From positions 1 to 9,322 of the forward strand of contig NZ_CATWFF010000081.1 of NCBI RefSeq assembly GCF_958350005.1: DNA of 9,322 bases, read 5' to 3'. The stretch is from an uncultured Megasphaera sp. Its GTDB lineage: Bacteria; Bacillota; Negativicutes; Veillonellales; Megasphaeraceae. Under the pieces are notes generated by a model. That model saw only the letters and a program-made list of their open reading frames with translations. It searched no databases and was not told the origin of the DNA. Shown here in pieces: positions 1-6,914 of the stretch; position 1 is the stretch's first letter; each line of letters opens with the position of its first letter. Both the position numbers and the translations under genes were made by a program.

Positions 1-6
1 GTAATT

Positions 7-35
7 TTTAAAATAAAAATTGCGAATGGTATAAA
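7..35 (+). promoter_or_regulatory. Candidate sigma-A-type promoter P1 with extended -10
   Basis: A TTTAAA hexamer at 7-12 (4 of 6 matches to TTGACA) lies 17 nt before TATAAA at 30-35. The -10 is preceded by TGG at 27-29, as in an extended -10 promoter. Transcription would start near 42 and leave a leader of roughly 125 nt before the first gene. The region is AT-rich, so chance matches are likely. I saw no sigma-54 -24/-12 pair here, although several acetoin operons (for example Bacillus aco) are known to use sigma-54. Confidence 0.3.
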
Positions 36-64
36 ACGATACAAAAGGACCGGAAAAAGTTCAG

Positions 65-70
65 TATAAT
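65..70 (+). promoter_or_regulatory. Candidate -10 box of a second promoter P2
   Basis: A perfect TATAAT lies at 65-70. No convincing -35 exists at 16-19 nt spacing (the bases there are CAAAAG-like), so it would need an activator or another recognition feature. If used, RNA would start near 77, about 90 nt before the first start codon. It is an alternative to the candidate at 7-35. Confidence 0.3.
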
Positions 71-105
71 GAAGTCACGAAGAATGAAGAAAAGGAATAT
101 AAAAC

Positions 106-132
106 ATGCATTTTAAATATAAAATATAGCAT
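106..132. promoter_or_regulatory. AT-rich imperfect palindrome in the operon leader
   Basis: ATGC-ATTTTA (106-115) and TAAAAT-ATA-GCAT (120-132) form an inverted repeat around a 4-nt centre (116-119), broken only by a 3-nt insertion (126-128). It lies downstream of both promoter candidates and 20 nt before the Shine-Dalgarno AAGGGGG at 152-158. It could be an operator or a weak leader hairpin. With so few G/C bases it could also be chance. Confidence 0.25.
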
Positions 133-166
133 ATATCACACGTACACTCGTAAGGGGGAAGAACCT

Positions 167-1048
167 ATGAAGATTGGATTTCTGGGAATGGGCGTCATGG
201 GACTGCCAATGGCAAAGAATCTGATTGCCAAATCAGGCTGTCAGGTCTACGGATACGACGTAGCGGCTGCACGGATGGAAGAATTCGCCGCTGCCGGCGG
301 GAATACGGTTGCTGAAATGGATGATATCTACAAGATATGTGACGTCATCATGCAGATGCTGCCGACCCATCCTATTATCATCAGTTCTGTAGAAAAGGCC
401 ATACAATATGGCAAGAAGGGCAATATCATCATCGACCTGTCCTCGACAGCACCGAATATTATTCAAGACTTATATGCAAAAGTACAGGCAGCCGGCATGT
501 ATCTCCTCGATTCTCCGGTCAGCGGCGGCAACCCCAAAGCTATTGACGGTACCCTGGCAATCATGACCGGCGGCGACAAGGAAATATTCGACAAGGTCAA
601 GCCCCTGCTGGAATGTATGGGACACCCCGTATACACCGGCGGCCCTGGCAGCGGCGACGTGACAAAACTGGTCAATAACATCATTGCCGGCGCCTATCTG
701 GCCGCTATTGCCGAAGGATATGCCTTTGCTGCCAAGGCCGGCATCGATCTTCAGACGACCTTTGAAGCGACGCGGACCGGCTTCGTCGGCGGCCCGCTGT
801 ACGAAAACAAAGTTCCCAAGATCATTGCCCGCGACTATGAACCGGGCGCCCGTATTGCCGTTCACCGCAAGGACCTGATTAACGCCAAAGCCTATGCCCA
901 CCACATGGGCGTCGACCTTCCCGTAACTGACGTAACCCTGCGGGTTATGGACTGGATGGCTGACAATGGCTACATCGATACGGATCAGGCCGGCATGGTG
1001 AAGTACTTTGAAGAAAAAATGCACGTTACCGTAGGAGACGATTCATAA
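167..1048 (+). CDS. GarR/3-hydroxyisobutyrate dehydrogenase family NAD(P)-dependent reductase
   Basis: This 293-residue protein is full length for the beta-hydroxyacid dehydrogenase family, cytosolic enzymes that interconvert a 3-hydroxy acid and its semialdehyde. Visible features are the N-terminal Rossmann motif GMGVMG at residues 7-12 and an acidic D31 at the end of the second strand. They also include the substrate-binding DSPVSGG at 115-121, the catalytic lysine K167 in TKLVNN, and the conserved HRKDL at 233-237. The stretch PKAIDGTL after the substrate motif and the C-terminal KYFEEK region resemble E. coli GarR (tartronate semialdehyde reductase) more than the valine-pathway enzyme. 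That is a judgement from memory, and hydroxybutyrate or sulfolactaldehyde reductases are also possible. The start is supported by AAGGGGG at 152-158, 8 nt upstream. It is the first gene of the operon; the next start is 14 nt after its stop. The fold is near certain, the substrate is not. Confidence 0.9.
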   Translation: MKIGFLGMGVMGLPMAKNLIAKSGCQVYGYDVAAARMEEFAAAGGNTVAEMDDIYKICDVIMQMLPTHPIIISSVEKAIQYGKKGNIIIDLSSTAPNIIQDLYAKVQAAGMYLLDSPVSGGNPKAIDGTLAIMTGGDKEIFDKVKPLLECMGHPVYTGGPGSGDVTKLVNNIIAGAYLAAIAEGYAFAAKAGIDLQTTFEATRTGFVGGPLYENKVPKIIARDYEPGARIAVHRKDLINAKAYAHHMGVDLPVTDVTLRVMDWMADNGYIDTDQAGMVKYFEEKMHVTVGDDS

Positions 1049-1062
1049 AGAAGGGATGGCCT

Positions 1063-1830
1063 ATGAAGATAACATTAGTTGGAAATGCCGGAATTTACAT
1101 GCGGGATAAACATCATTCCCTGCTTATTGACAGTTTGTACGGCGGAAACCAGTTCTTCAACCAGAAGCCCAGCGAAGTAAGCGCTGCTGCTGACGGCCGG
1201 GGACATGACTACCGCAATGTAGATGTACTGTTGTTTACGCACCGCCATGAAGATCATTTCAGCTCATGTTATGTCAATTCCTATTTGGCTCACAATGCTG
1301 TTCAGCACGTATATGTACCGCGGCCCAGCGGCCGGAACCTGTCGTATGAAGACGCAGGGAAGCTGACAGATTCGACGGGCCAGGCCCGCATCGTCACAGT
1401 AGGACAGCAGGATGAAGCCATCTTCTACGAATCGATATATCCCGATAGCTGGGTCGTGTTCTTTAAAACCCGGCATATGGGAACGAATGATTTTGATGTT
1501 CCTCATTACAGTATTGCGTTGATACTGGCAGGAAAAAGCTATTTGTTTATGGGTGACACGGACTGGTCCTATCCGGTCCGCAACGTTCGCAGCATACTGG
1601 CTGGGACGCAGCTCAAGGGAATTTTCGTCAACCCTCTGTCCTATGCGGATCGGCGCCGCAAAGAGTGGCTGTCAGGCCTGGGATATCCCCAGGTACTGCT
1701 CTACCACATTCCTTTTGCTGACGACGATGTATCGGGCATGCGTCACCTGGCCAATACAGCAACGGCTTTTTATACCTTGCAAGACGGGTATGCGCTGAAA
1801 GAAAACAGGCAGACTGTATTTGTGAACTGA
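1063..1830 (+). CDS. MBL-fold metallo-hydrolase, substrate unknown
   Basis: This 255-residue protein has the metallo-beta-lactamase fold. The metal motif THRHEDH is at residues 59-65 (H60, H62, D64, H65). Likely further ligands are H138 in TRHMG, D165 in MGDTD and H215 in LYHIP, so a binuclear, probably active site looks intact. The opening (KITLVGNAG, then LLIDS near 20-24) is typical of the small lactamase_B_3/UlaG-like branch, which includes lactonases, phosphodiesterases and other hydrolases. No signal peptide is seen, so it is probably cytosolic. AAGGGA at 1051-1056 gives a 6-nt spacing to the ATG. It lies between the reductase and the E1 genes, so it may hydrolyse an ester, lactone or thioester in the same pathway; that is inference from position only. 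Confidence 0.85.
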   Translation: MKITLVGNAGIYMRDKHHSLLIDSLYGGNQFFNQKPSEVSAAADGRGHDYRNVDVLLFTHRHEDHFSSCYVNSYLAHNAVQHVYVPRPSGRNLSYEDAGKLTDSTGQARIVTVGQQDEAIFYESIYPDSWVVFFKTRHMGTNDFDVPHYSIALILAGKSYLFMGDTDWSYPVRNVRSILAGTQLKGIFVNPLSYADRRRKEWLSGLGYPQVLLYHIPFADDDVSGMRHLANTATAFYTLQDGYALKENRQTVFVN

Positions 1831-1870
1831 TAGATACTCTATACTACGATGAAAAAAGGAGCGATGTATT

Positions 1871-2833
1871 ATGTACGACAAGGACTTACTGCACGACGCA
1901 TACTGGAAAATGACCCTCATTCGGGCATATGAATCGAAAGTCGAAGAAATTTTCCTCGCCGGCGAGCTGCCGGGATTTACGCACTTATACATTGGCGAAG
2001 AAGCCTGCGGCGTCGGTGTATGCGAAAACCTGCATACTGACGACTACATCGAAAGTACGCACCGTGGTCATGGCCACTGCATCGCCAAAGGGGCAGACGT
2101 GAAAAAGATGATGGCCGAACTGTACGGCAAGGAAACGGGCTACTGCCACGGCAAGGGCGGCTCCATGCACATCGCTGACTTTTCCATCGGCATGCTCGGC
2201 GCCAACGGCGTCGTCGGTGCCGGCTACAACTTGGCTATGGGGGCGGCTCTGGCAGCGCAGCTCCGCGGCAGCGACCAGATTGCCGTAGCCTTCTTCGGTG
2301 ACGGCGCGTCCAACCGCGGCACCTTCCATGAATCGTGCAATATGGCTTCTGTATGGAAACTGCCGGTTCTGTATGTATGCGAAATGAACCAGTGGGCTTC
2401 GACGACGCCTTATCGGACGACGACGTCAGTCGACAACATCGCCGTTCGGGCTGTAGCATACGATATGCCGGGCAAGACCGTCAACGGCAACGATTTCTTC
2501 TCCGTATACGAAGCCGCCAAAGAAGCGGTAGAATACGTTCGCGGCGGCAACGGCCCATACCTCCTGGAACTCCAGACGTACCGCATTAAAGGCCACTTCG
2601 TCGGCGACCCGGAACTGTACCGGACCAAACAGGAAGTTATTACCCACTTCTCGGAAGACGATCCGATTCAGAATTTCCGCAAAACTGCTCTGGAAAAAGG
2701 CTATCTGACAGAAGCGGAAATGGACAAGATGGACGAAGATGCCAGAAACCTTGTCCTGGAAGCCGTAAAAGAAGCGGAAGCCGCTCCCTATCCGGAACCG
2801 GAAGAACTGATGGCCAACTATTACTGTGACTAA
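1871..2833 (+). CDS. acoA: Acetoin dehydrogenase-type E1 component, alpha subunit (ThDP-dependent)
   Basis: This is the alpha chain of the ThDP-dependent E1 that decarboxylates or cleaves the substrate and transfers the acyl group to lipoyl-E2. At 320 residues it matches AcoA-like chains. Typical features are FTHLYIGEEA (36-45), STHRGHGH (62-69) and GKGGSMHIAD (94-103). They also include GMLGANGVVGAG (107-118) and the ThDP/Mg motif starting GDGASN at 143-148. The motif ends EMNQW (171-175) where the family usually has ENN-x-Y, so the first Asn is Met and the usual Tyr is Trp; N173, the expected metal ligand, is kept. AAAAAAGGAG at 1852-1861 is 9 nt before the ATG. E1 beta follows after 34 nt. 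Acetoin-type assignment rests on remembered similarity; another 2-oxo acid or hydroxyketone is possible. Confidence 0.9.
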   Translation: MYDKDLLHDAYWKMTLIRAYESKVEEIFLAGELPGFTHLYIGEEACGVGVCENLHTDDYIESTHRGHGHCIAKGADVKKMMAELYGKETGYCHGKGGSMHIADFSIGMLGANGVVGAGYNLAMGAALAAQLRGSDQIAVAFFGDGASNRGTFHESCNMASVWKLPVLYVCEMNQWASTTPYRTTTSVDNIAVRAVAYDMPGKTVNGNDFFSVYEAAKEAVEYVRGGNGPYLLELQTYRIKGHFVGDPELYRTKQEVITHFSEDDPIQNFRKTALEKGYLTEAEMDKMDEDARNLVLEAVKEAEAAPYPEPEELMANYYCD

Positions 2834-2867
2834 CGATACGACGTATACATAGAGGAGGTACTATATT

Positions 2868-3851
2868 ATGAGAAAGATTACATTTTCCGTAGCGACACAG
2901 GAAGCTATGCGCGAAGAAATGCAGCGTGATAAAAACGTGTTCCTCATGGGTGAAGATATTGCCCGTCAGGGCGGCATTTTCGGTCAGTTCAAGGGCCTGG
3001 CCGAAGAATTTGGCAAAGAACGGGTCCGGGATACGCCCATTTCGGAAACGGCTATTATCGGCGGCGGCGTCGGTGCTGCCCTGGCCGGCATGCGTCCCGT
3101 TGTAGACATGCACTTTGCCGACTTTATCGGCGTTCCCATGGATGAAATTTTCAACCAAATGGCCAAAGCCCGCTACATGTTCGGCGGTCAGGCCAAGGTG
3201 CCCCTCGTTCTCCGTGCGCCTGATGGCATGACCCGAGGCGGCGCTGCCCAGCATTCCCAGTGCGTAGAAGCCTGGTTCATGCATATTCCTGGTATTAAAG
3301 TCGTCATTCCCTCCAACCCGGCTGATGCCAAGGGACTGCTGAAAGCGGCTATCCGCAGTGATGACCCGGTCATTTATTTTGAACATAAGAAGCTGTTCTC
3401 CGTCAAAGGCGAAGTGCCGGAAGGAGAATTCCTCACGCCTATTGGCAAAGCCCATGTAGCCAAAGAAGGAACGGACTTGACCATCGTATCCTATTCGGCA
3501 TACATGACCAATGTCCTGACAGCAGCGAAAGAACTGGATAAAGACGGTATTCACGTCGAATGTATTGATTTGCGGACTATTTCTCCTCTCGATATGGATA
3601 CGATTTACGAATCTCTGAAAAAGACGAAAAAGCTCATGATCGTTCACGAAGCGGTCAAACAGGGCGGTGTCGGCGCCGAAGTAGCGGCCCGGGCGGCAGA
3701 AGAAATGATCGACTACCTCGATGCGCCTATCGTACGTCTCGGTGCGCCCTTCGTGCCTATTCCCTATGCCCCGACGCTGGAACGGCTTGTTAAAATCGAG
3801 CCGGAAGACATTGTGAAAGCCGTCAAGGAAGTTGTGGAAAACAAACGGTAA
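2868..3851 (+). CDS. acoB: Acetoin dehydrogenase-type E1 component, beta subunit
   Basis: This 327-residue beta chain completes the alpha2-beta2 E1 with the preceding gene. It shows the N-terminal MGED (27-30), the SETAIIGGG stretch with E60, the glutamate expected to activate ThDP, and FADFIGVPMDEI (83-94). NQMAKARYMFGG (96-107) and AQHSQ with H129 are also present. The C-terminal transketolase domain includes LRTISPLD at 235-242. The FADF-x-GV and RYMFGG segments are typical of the acetoin branch rather than pyruvate or branched-chain E1 beta. All expected catalytic residues are present. AGAGGAGGT at 2851-2859 gives an 8-nt spacing. The next gene is a transporter rather than the usual E2. 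Confidence 0.92.
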   Translation: MRKITFSVATQEAMREEMQRDKNVFLMGEDIARQGGIFGQFKGLAEEFGKERVRDTPISETAIIGGGVGAALAGMRPVVDMHFADFIGVPMDEIFNQMAKARYMFGGQAKVPLVLRAPDGMTRGGAAQHSQCVEAWFMHIPGIKVVIPSNPADAKGLLKAAIRSDDPVIYFEHKKLFSVKGEVPEGEFLTPIGKAHVAKEGTDLTIVSYSAYMTNVLTAAKELDKDGIHVECIDLRTISPLDMDTIYESLKKTKKLMIVHEAVKQGGVGAEVAARAAEEMIDYLDAPIVRLGAPFVPIPYAPTLERLVKIEPEDIVKAVKEVVENKR

Positions 3852-3873
3852 TCACAGTGATGTCCAACGTATC

Positions 3874-3882
3874 GGGAGGTGG
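3874..3882 (+). promoter_or_regulatory. Ribosome binding site that sets the transporter start
   Basis: GGGAGGTGG contains the GTG at 3879 that would otherwise open this frame. A start codon cannot sit inside its own Shine-Dalgarno site, so ATG 3891, 11 nt beyond GGAGG, is the likely start. TTG 3885 lies only 5 nt after GGAGG and is a poorer choice. Confidence 0.7.
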
Positions 3883-3890
3883 GATTGATT

Positions 3891-5249
3891 ATGGATCCGA
3901 AATATGCAAGCATTGATTTTGAAAGTTTGAATAAAAGACGGAGAATGCACATTATACTGCCCGTCTTCCTCGTATCGGTCATTGCCTTTCTCGACCGCGT
4001 CAACATTGCCTATGCCGGCATGACGATGCAGCGGGATCTGCACTGGCTGACACCGGAAATCTTCGGTGCCGGCGCCGGTATGTTCTTCCTGGGATACTTC
4101 TTCTTTGAAATTCCCGGCTCCCTCATTGCCGCCAAGTTCGACGCGTGTAAATGGGTAGCCCGCATTATGTTTACCTGGGGGATCATGTGCTGCCTTCTGG
4201 CCTTCATGACCTCGGAATTTCAGTTCTTCCTGCTCCGCTTCCTCCTGGGAGCCTGTGAAGCCAGTTTGTATCCCGTTATTTACGCCGTCCTGTTTACGCG
4301 CTGGTTCCTGGCCAAAGAGCGGGCTGCAGCCATATCCCTTATGCTCACGTCCCTCCTGGTAGCTGCCATTATCGGCGCGCCTATAGCAGGCATCCTGCTG
4401 GAACTGGACATCTTCGGCTTCCATGGCTGGCAGACCCTGTTCATCATCGAAGCTTTGCCGGCTCTGGCCTTTACGTTCGTCTTCCTGTTCTGGGTCAAAG
4501 ACCGCCCGGAAAAAGTAAAATGGCTGACGCCGCTGGAAAAAGAGTACCTGACAGAAACGATTGCTGCTGAAGAACGGGCAAAGGAATCGGTCAAGAAATA
4601 TACGATCTGGCAGTCCCTGACGGACAAACAGGTATGGCGGCTGTGCCTCATTTACTTCCTGTGGGTTACCGGGTTCTGGGGATTCAACTTCTGGATGCCT
4701 CAGGTACTGCAGGGCCTGTCAGGCTGGTCGCCGGCCATCGTCGGCATTGCCATTGCCTTCCCCATGGGGGCAGCCCTGATTGCCCAGATTATTATCGGCC
4801 ACAGCTCGTCGAAGCGCGGTGAAGTGCGCTGGCACATTGCAGGATGCATGTTCCTCGGTGCCATCGGCATGGCTTTTGCGCCCTTTATTCACAGCAGCAT
4901 TGGCAGTCTGCTCCTCATCTGCGTCACCGCTATTGGCGTATATGCTGCCATGGGGACCTGGTGGTCTGTACCGACGACCTTCCTCAGCGGCGCAGCTGCA
5001 GCCGGTGCGACGGCGCTCATCAACTCTGTCGCCAACCTCGGCGGTTATGTAGGCCCCTTCATGCTGGGCGTTATCAAGCAGAATACGGGCTCTACTGATT
5101 TAGGCTATTACATCTTGGGTGGCATGCTGCTTTTAGCAGGTCTGATTATGCTGACTTTGCCGAAGAAGACAGCTGTCGAAGTTGGTCAGGGCGCAGCAGC
5201 ACCCGCAAAAGAAGACATTCAGGGGCAGGAATGCCCGATTCAGAAATAA
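3891..5249 (+). CDS. MFS transporter, anion:cation symporter (ACS)-type
   Basis: This 452-residue inner-membrane protein has about 12 hydrophobic segments. The first six lie near residues 20-42, 57-80, 89-107, 111-136, 148-171 and 182-202. The last six lie near 251-270, 282-302, 315-333, 338-358, 367-396 and 405-424. A charged central loop (203-250) separates the halves. ACS-type signatures are FLDRVNIAYA at 33-42, RFLLGACEASLYP at 116-128 followed by WFLAKERAAA, and NLGGYVGPF at 382-390. Known members (GudP, GarP, phthalate and tartrate permeases) import organic anions with cations. Its place between E1 beta and E2 implies import of the operon's substrate; acetoin itself is neutral and usually needs no such carrier. 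The E2 gene's Shine-Dalgarno overlaps this stop codon, suggesting coupled translation. Confidence 0.9.
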   Translation: MDPKYASIDFESLNKRRRMHIILPVFLVSVIAFLDRVNIAYAGMTMQRDLHWLTPEIFGAGAGMFFLGYFFFEIPGSLIAAKFDACKWVARIMFTWGIMCCLLAFMTSEFQFFLLRFLLGACEASLYPVIYAVLFTRWFLAKERAAAISLMLTSLLVAAIIGAPIAGILLELDIFGFHGWQTLFIIEALPALAFTFVFLFWVKDRPEKVKWLTPLEKEYLTETIAAEERAKESVKKYTIWQSLTDKQVWRLCLIYFLWVTGFWGFNFWMPQVLQGLSGWSPAIVGIAIAFPMGAALIAQIIIGHSSSKRGEVRWHIAGCMFLGAIGMAFAPFIHSSIGSLLLICVTAIGVYAAMGTWWSVPTTFLSGAAAAGATALINSVANLGGYVGPFMLGVIKQNTGSTDLGYYILGGMLLLAGLIMLTLPKKTAVEVGQGAAAPAKEDIQGQECPIQK

Positions 5250-5250
5250 A

Positions 5251-5519
5251 GGAGGTATCATCCTATGGCTGTAGAAATTACGATGCCCCAGCTGGGCTTG
5301 ACCATGACGGAAGGCACTGTCTCCCAGTGGCTCAAGCACGAAGGGGATGTCATAAAAAAAGGCGATGAAGTCGTCGAAATTGAAACGGATAAGATCAGCA
5401 ACGTCGTTGAAGCGCATGAAGACGGGGTGCTGCTGAAAATTGTGGCCCAGGAAGGGGACTCCCTGCCGGTTAAAGCTGTTCTCGGTTATATCGGTCAGCC
5501 TGGCGAACAGGTTGGCGGC
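5251..5519 (+). repeat. Lipoyl-domain repeat, copy 1 (E2)
   Basis: This covers the GGAGG and start of the E2 gene plus its first 85 codons. By hand count it differs from the E3 copy at 28 of 255 coding positions (about 89% identical), mostly at third codon positions, with no gaps. The longest exact run is 37 nt (5313-5349 against 6708-6744). GGAGG-to-ATG spacing is 9 nt in both copies. It is a direct repeat in the same orientation, about 1.4 kb from its partner. Confidence 0.9.
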
Positions 5520-6617
5520 GCCGCTCCGGCTGCAGAAGCACCGGCACCGGAACCGGCAGCAGCACCGGCTCCTGCCGCTCCCGCTCCGGCCATGGCTCCG
5601 CCTGTGCAGAACTGTGTAGCCGGCGACTGGGTTCTGGCGACGCCTTATGCCCGCAAGCTGGCGAAAGATGCCGGCATCGACCTCATTCAGGTAACGGGTA
5701 CGGGCTTCCACAGCCGCATTACCGGCAAGGACGTGCTGGACTTCAAAACGGCGTCGAAGGTGCGCATTTCGCCGACAGCGGCTAAAGTGGCTGCTGATCT
5801 AGGCGTCAATCCTGCCGATATTCAGGCCGACGGCCGCATCATGAAAGCGGACGTGCTGAAAGCTGCCGGCGTACAGCCTCAGCAGGCCGCAGCTCCTGCT
5901 GCTGCGCCTGCACCAGCTGCTCCGAAAGCCCCGGCTCAGGAAGCGCCGCCAAACGGCGAAAAACTCAAAGGCATGCGCAAAGTTATTGCCCAGCGCCTGG
6001 GCGACGGCTGGCGCAATACGCCGCACGTCCACCATACGGTCGAAATCAACATGACTGAAGCGACGGCACTGCGGGAAAAATTCATCGCCATGAACAAGAA
6101 GTTCTCCTTTACCGATCTCATCATCAAGGCCATGTGCCGCGTTCTGGAAGAATATACGGCTGCCAACGACAGTCTCGTCGGCGACTACATTATTCATAAT
6201 AAGGAAATCCACATGGGCGTAGCTGTCGCCATCGACGGCGGCCTCATCGTACCGGTCATCAAGAACGCCAACCGCATGGGCCTCATGGAAATTCACCAGA
6301 AAGTCGGCGAACTGGCCAAGAAAGCCCGCGAAGGCAAGCTGTCGCCTGATGAACTGACTGGCGGCACCTGCACGATCAGCAACCTCGGCATGTACGGCTG
6401 CGACCACTTCACACCTATTGTCAATCCGCCGGAAGCGACGATCCTCGGCGTGTGTCGGACCGTAGAAAAACCGGTCGTCGTGGACCATCAGATCGTCATT
6501 GCTCCTATGATGAACGCCGTTCTCGGCTACGATCACCGTATTATCGACGGCGCCATGGCCGGCCTCGTCACCTCGAGACTGCGTGAATACCTGGAAAATC
6601 CGCTGCTCATGCTGTAA
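5265..6617 (+). CDS. acoC: Dihydrolipoamide acyltransferase (E2) with two tandem E3-binding-like domains
   Basis: This 450-residue E2 is the core of the complex; it takes the acyl group from E1 on a swinging lipoyl arm and transfers it to CoA. Residues 1-80 are a lipoyl domain with K43 in ETDKIS. An Ala/Pro linker spans about 86-113. A good peripheral subunit-binding domain lies at about 123-160 (LATPYARKLA, then GTGFHSRITGKDV). A second, shorter one is at about 166-200 (ISPTAAKVAADLG, then DGRIMKADV) and lacks the usual GTG. A second Ala/Pro linker (204-229) leads to the catalytic domain (231-450). There SNLGMYG is at 372-378, and DHRIIDG at 423-429 holds catalytic H424 and D428. AAAGGAGG at 5248-5255 precedes the ATG by 9 nt. 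The single-binding-domain B. subtilis AcoC is shorter, about 400 residues as I recall. Acyl specificity is unknown. Confidence 0.93.
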   Translation: MAVEITMPQLGLTMTEGTVSQWLKHEGDVIKKGDEVVEIETDKISNVVEAHEDGVLLKIVAQEGDSLPVKAVLGYIGQPGEQVGGAAPAAEAPAPEPAAAPAPAAPAPAMAPPVQNCVAGDWVLATPYARKLAKDAGIDLIQVTGTGFHSRITGKDVLDFKTASKVRISPTAAKVAADLGVNPADIQADGRIMKADVLKAAGVQPQQAAAPAAAPAPAAPKAPAQEAPPNGEKLKGMRKVIAQRLGDGWRNTPHVHHTVEINMTEATALREKFIAMNKKFSFTDLIIKAMCRVLEEYTAANDSLVGDYIIHNKEIHMGVAVAIDGGLIVPVIKNANRMGLMEIHQKVGELAKKAREGKLSPDELTGGTCTISNLGMYGCDHFTPIVNPPEATILGVCRTVEKPVVVDHQIVIAPMMNAVLGYDHRIIDGAMAGLVTSRLREYLENPLLML

Positions 6618-6643
6618 CTCACACCTTGTAGAGAATCATACGT

Positions 6644-6650
6644 AAGGAGG
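6644..6650 (+). promoter_or_regulatory. Ribosome binding site that sets the E3 start
   Basis: AAGGAGG ends immediately before an in-frame ATG at 6651, which is too close to serve as a start. The next ATG at 6660 is 9 nt from GGAGG, the same spacing as at the E2 gene. It also begins the protein at MAIEITMPQ, matching the E2 N-terminus MAVEITMPQ. Confidence 0.85.
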
Positions 6651-6914
6651 ATGAATCCTATGGCTATAGAAATCACCATGCCTCAGTTGGGCTTGACCAT
6701 GACGGAGGGCACTGTCTCCCAGTGGCTCAAGCACGAAGGGGATGCCGTAAAAAAAGGCGATGAAATCGTCGAAATCGAAACGGATAAGATCAGCAATATC
6801 GTTGAAGCTCACGAAGACGGGGTACTGCTGAAAATCGTGGCTCAAGAAGGCGATTCCCTGCCGGTTAAAGCGGTCCTCGGCTATATCGGTCAGCCCGGTG
6901 AAGATGTCGGCGGC
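6646..6914 (+). repeat. Lipoyl-domain repeat, copy 2 (E3)
   Basis: This is the partner of the repeat at 5251-5519. The encoded 85 residues differ at only six places (residues 3, 29, 30, 36, 47 and 82), five of them conservative swaps among V, I and A. The two genes diverge right after this point: E2 continues into an Ala/Pro-rich linker and binding domains, E3 into a short linker and the flavoprotein. Confidence 0.9.

Noticed and set aside
31..44. A cre-like (CcpA) site around AAAACGATACAA
   Set aside because: It misses the leading TG and the C near the end of the consensus, which is too weak to call in AT-rich DNA.
69..116. A 15-codon micro-ORF in the leader (ATG 69 to TAA 114-116), as a possible leader peptide
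   Set aside because: No ribosome binding site precedes it, its ATG overlaps the TATAAT box, and no attenuator hairpin follows. The Lys/Arg-rich content is expected from a purine-rich stretch.
1840..1845. TATACT before E1 alpha as an internal promoter
   Set aside because: No -35 at 16-18 nt; the nearest TTGTGA (1820-1825) is only 14 nt away.
2836..2846. Perfect small inverted repeat ATACG-A-CGTAT between E1 alpha and E1 beta
   Set aside because: A 5-bp stem with a 1-nt loop cannot form a stable hairpin and there is no T-run.
5520..5603. GC-rich repetitive stretch after the E2 lipoyl domain as a DNA repeat element
   Set aside because: It encodes the ordinary Ala/Pro linker of an E2 protein, so low complexity is expected.
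6651..6653. ATG 6651 as the start of E3
   Set aside because: It directly abuts the AAGGAGG site; ATG 6660 has proper spacing and matches the E2 N-terminus.
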